Positions 24,501 to 24,870 of a stretch of 24,870 nt of DNA are shown one piece after another. Positions within the stretch are counted from its first letter, which is position 1, and every line of letters starts with the position of its first letter. The notes below the pieces were generated by a model. It did no database searches and had not been told where the DNA came from. It saw only the letters and a list, made by a program, of their open reading frames with translations. Both the position numbers and the translations under genes were made by a program. Source of the DNA: JBMOJK01 sp049315825 (GTDB lineage Bacteria; Patescibacteriota; Gracilibacteria; BD1-5; UBA2023). The DNA lies in NCBI GenBank assembly GCA_049315825.1, contig JBMOJK010000015.1, positions 1 to 24,870 on the forward strand, written 5' to 3'.

Positions 24501-24870
24501 TGCGAGTTTCATTGCATCATCTGCACCTGCGGAGCTTTGTTTTCTTTCCTTGCTTTCCTGGGCTATATGTTCCCGTTCTGCTGTTTTTGCATACACGCGC
24601 TCTTTGTTGATTGCTTCAAGCGCAAGTCTTTGCTGTGCTTCCTTACGGGCTGTGTGGAATTGTTCAGTTGCATCTTTTGCCTGTTTGGCTTCTTGTTTTC
24701 CTTGTTCGGCTTCTCGGGCACGTTGTGCGCCTTCTGGTCCTACGATTCGACCTTGAAGCTCTTCGATTTTTCCCTTGAATTCCGCATAGAGGGCAATGAG
24801 CTCTTCACGCTTTTCTGCGGGCTTTTTTGTGTCATCCTCAAGAACCGCTGCAGTGCGTGCATCGAAGTCA
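24498..24870 (-). CDS. Coiled-coil protein of unknown function (5' partial)
   Basis: The right window edge cuts the start; about 124 C-terminal codons are present. The visible part is almost all helix-forming and highly charged, rich in Ala, Glu, Lys, Gln and Arg (for example REAEQGKQEAKQAKDATEQF and RKEAQQRLALEAINKERVYA), as in a long coiled coil. No hydrophobic segment, cysteine or UGA codon. The tail ESKERKQSSAGADDAMKLA looks disordered. Ends in TAA within the terminator stem. No function assigned. Without the N-terminus it cannot be told whether this is a structural filament, a phage-like protein or part of a larger enzyme. Confidence 0.7.
   Translation of the reverse strand, partial: DFDARTAAVLEDDTKKPAEKREELIALYAEFKGKIEELQGRIVGPEGAQRAREAEQGKQEAKQAKDATEQFHTARKEAQQRLALEAINKERVYAKTAEREHIAQESKERKQSSAGADDAMKLA

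Overview
The window comes from a bacterium that reads UGA as glycine (translation table 25). Twenty in-frame UGA codons fall inside eleven otherwise intact genes. Ten of them sit at positions that are conserved glycines in well-known families (UDG, TruB, TrhO, trigger factor, FtsA, DinG, PilB). All twenty gene ends are UAA or UAG and none is UGA. Table 25 is established for Candidatus Gracilibacteria (BD1-5) and Absconditabacteria (SR1), in the Candidate Phyla Radiation (Patescibacteria). The base composition looks mid-range rather than very AT-rich, which leans weakly toward Gracilibacteria; I could not test this.

Layout. (1) 2-4193 (+): a eukaryotic-type isoleucyl-tRNA synthetase, 5' truncated by the window edge, carrying an inserted histidine-phosphatase domain. 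It overlaps tag (3-methyladenine glycosylase). (2) 4236-5812 (-): uracil-DNA glycosylase, a cyclophilin and a small foreign-looking ORF. tag and ung converge on a shared hairpin. (3) 5991-7088 (+): the tRNA hydroxylase TrhO. (4) 7137-12926 (-): tig-secA-lepB, a protein folding and export operon closed by a terminator, followed by truB. (5) 13178-15621 (+): ftsA-ftsZ, divergent from tig. (6) 15772-16029 (+): a small coiled-coil protein. (7) 16104-18812 (+): a DinG-type helicase with an N-terminal exonuclease, probably on a leaderless mRNA. (8) 18857-23342 (+): a type IV pilus assembly operon with two PilN/PilO-like membrane proteins, PilB and PilC. (9) 23422-24870 (-): an unknown membrane-anchored protein and a partial coiled-coil protein.

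Almost every transcription unit ends in a compact perfect hairpin, often including the stop codon, and most converging pairs share one. Recognisable promoters tend to have a 16-bp spacer. Shine-Dalgarno sequences are nearly absent; the one strong SD precedes the small atypical ORF near 5.8 kb. No gene-free stretch exceeds 300 bases. I saw no tRNA, rRNA, CRISPR array, insertion sequence or replication origin.

The strongest points for follow-up are the UGA-glycine code, the IleRS-histidine phosphatase fusion, the ORF whose apparent old UGA stop now reads through into its terminator, a pair of near-identical terminators, and the leaderless dinG-like gene.
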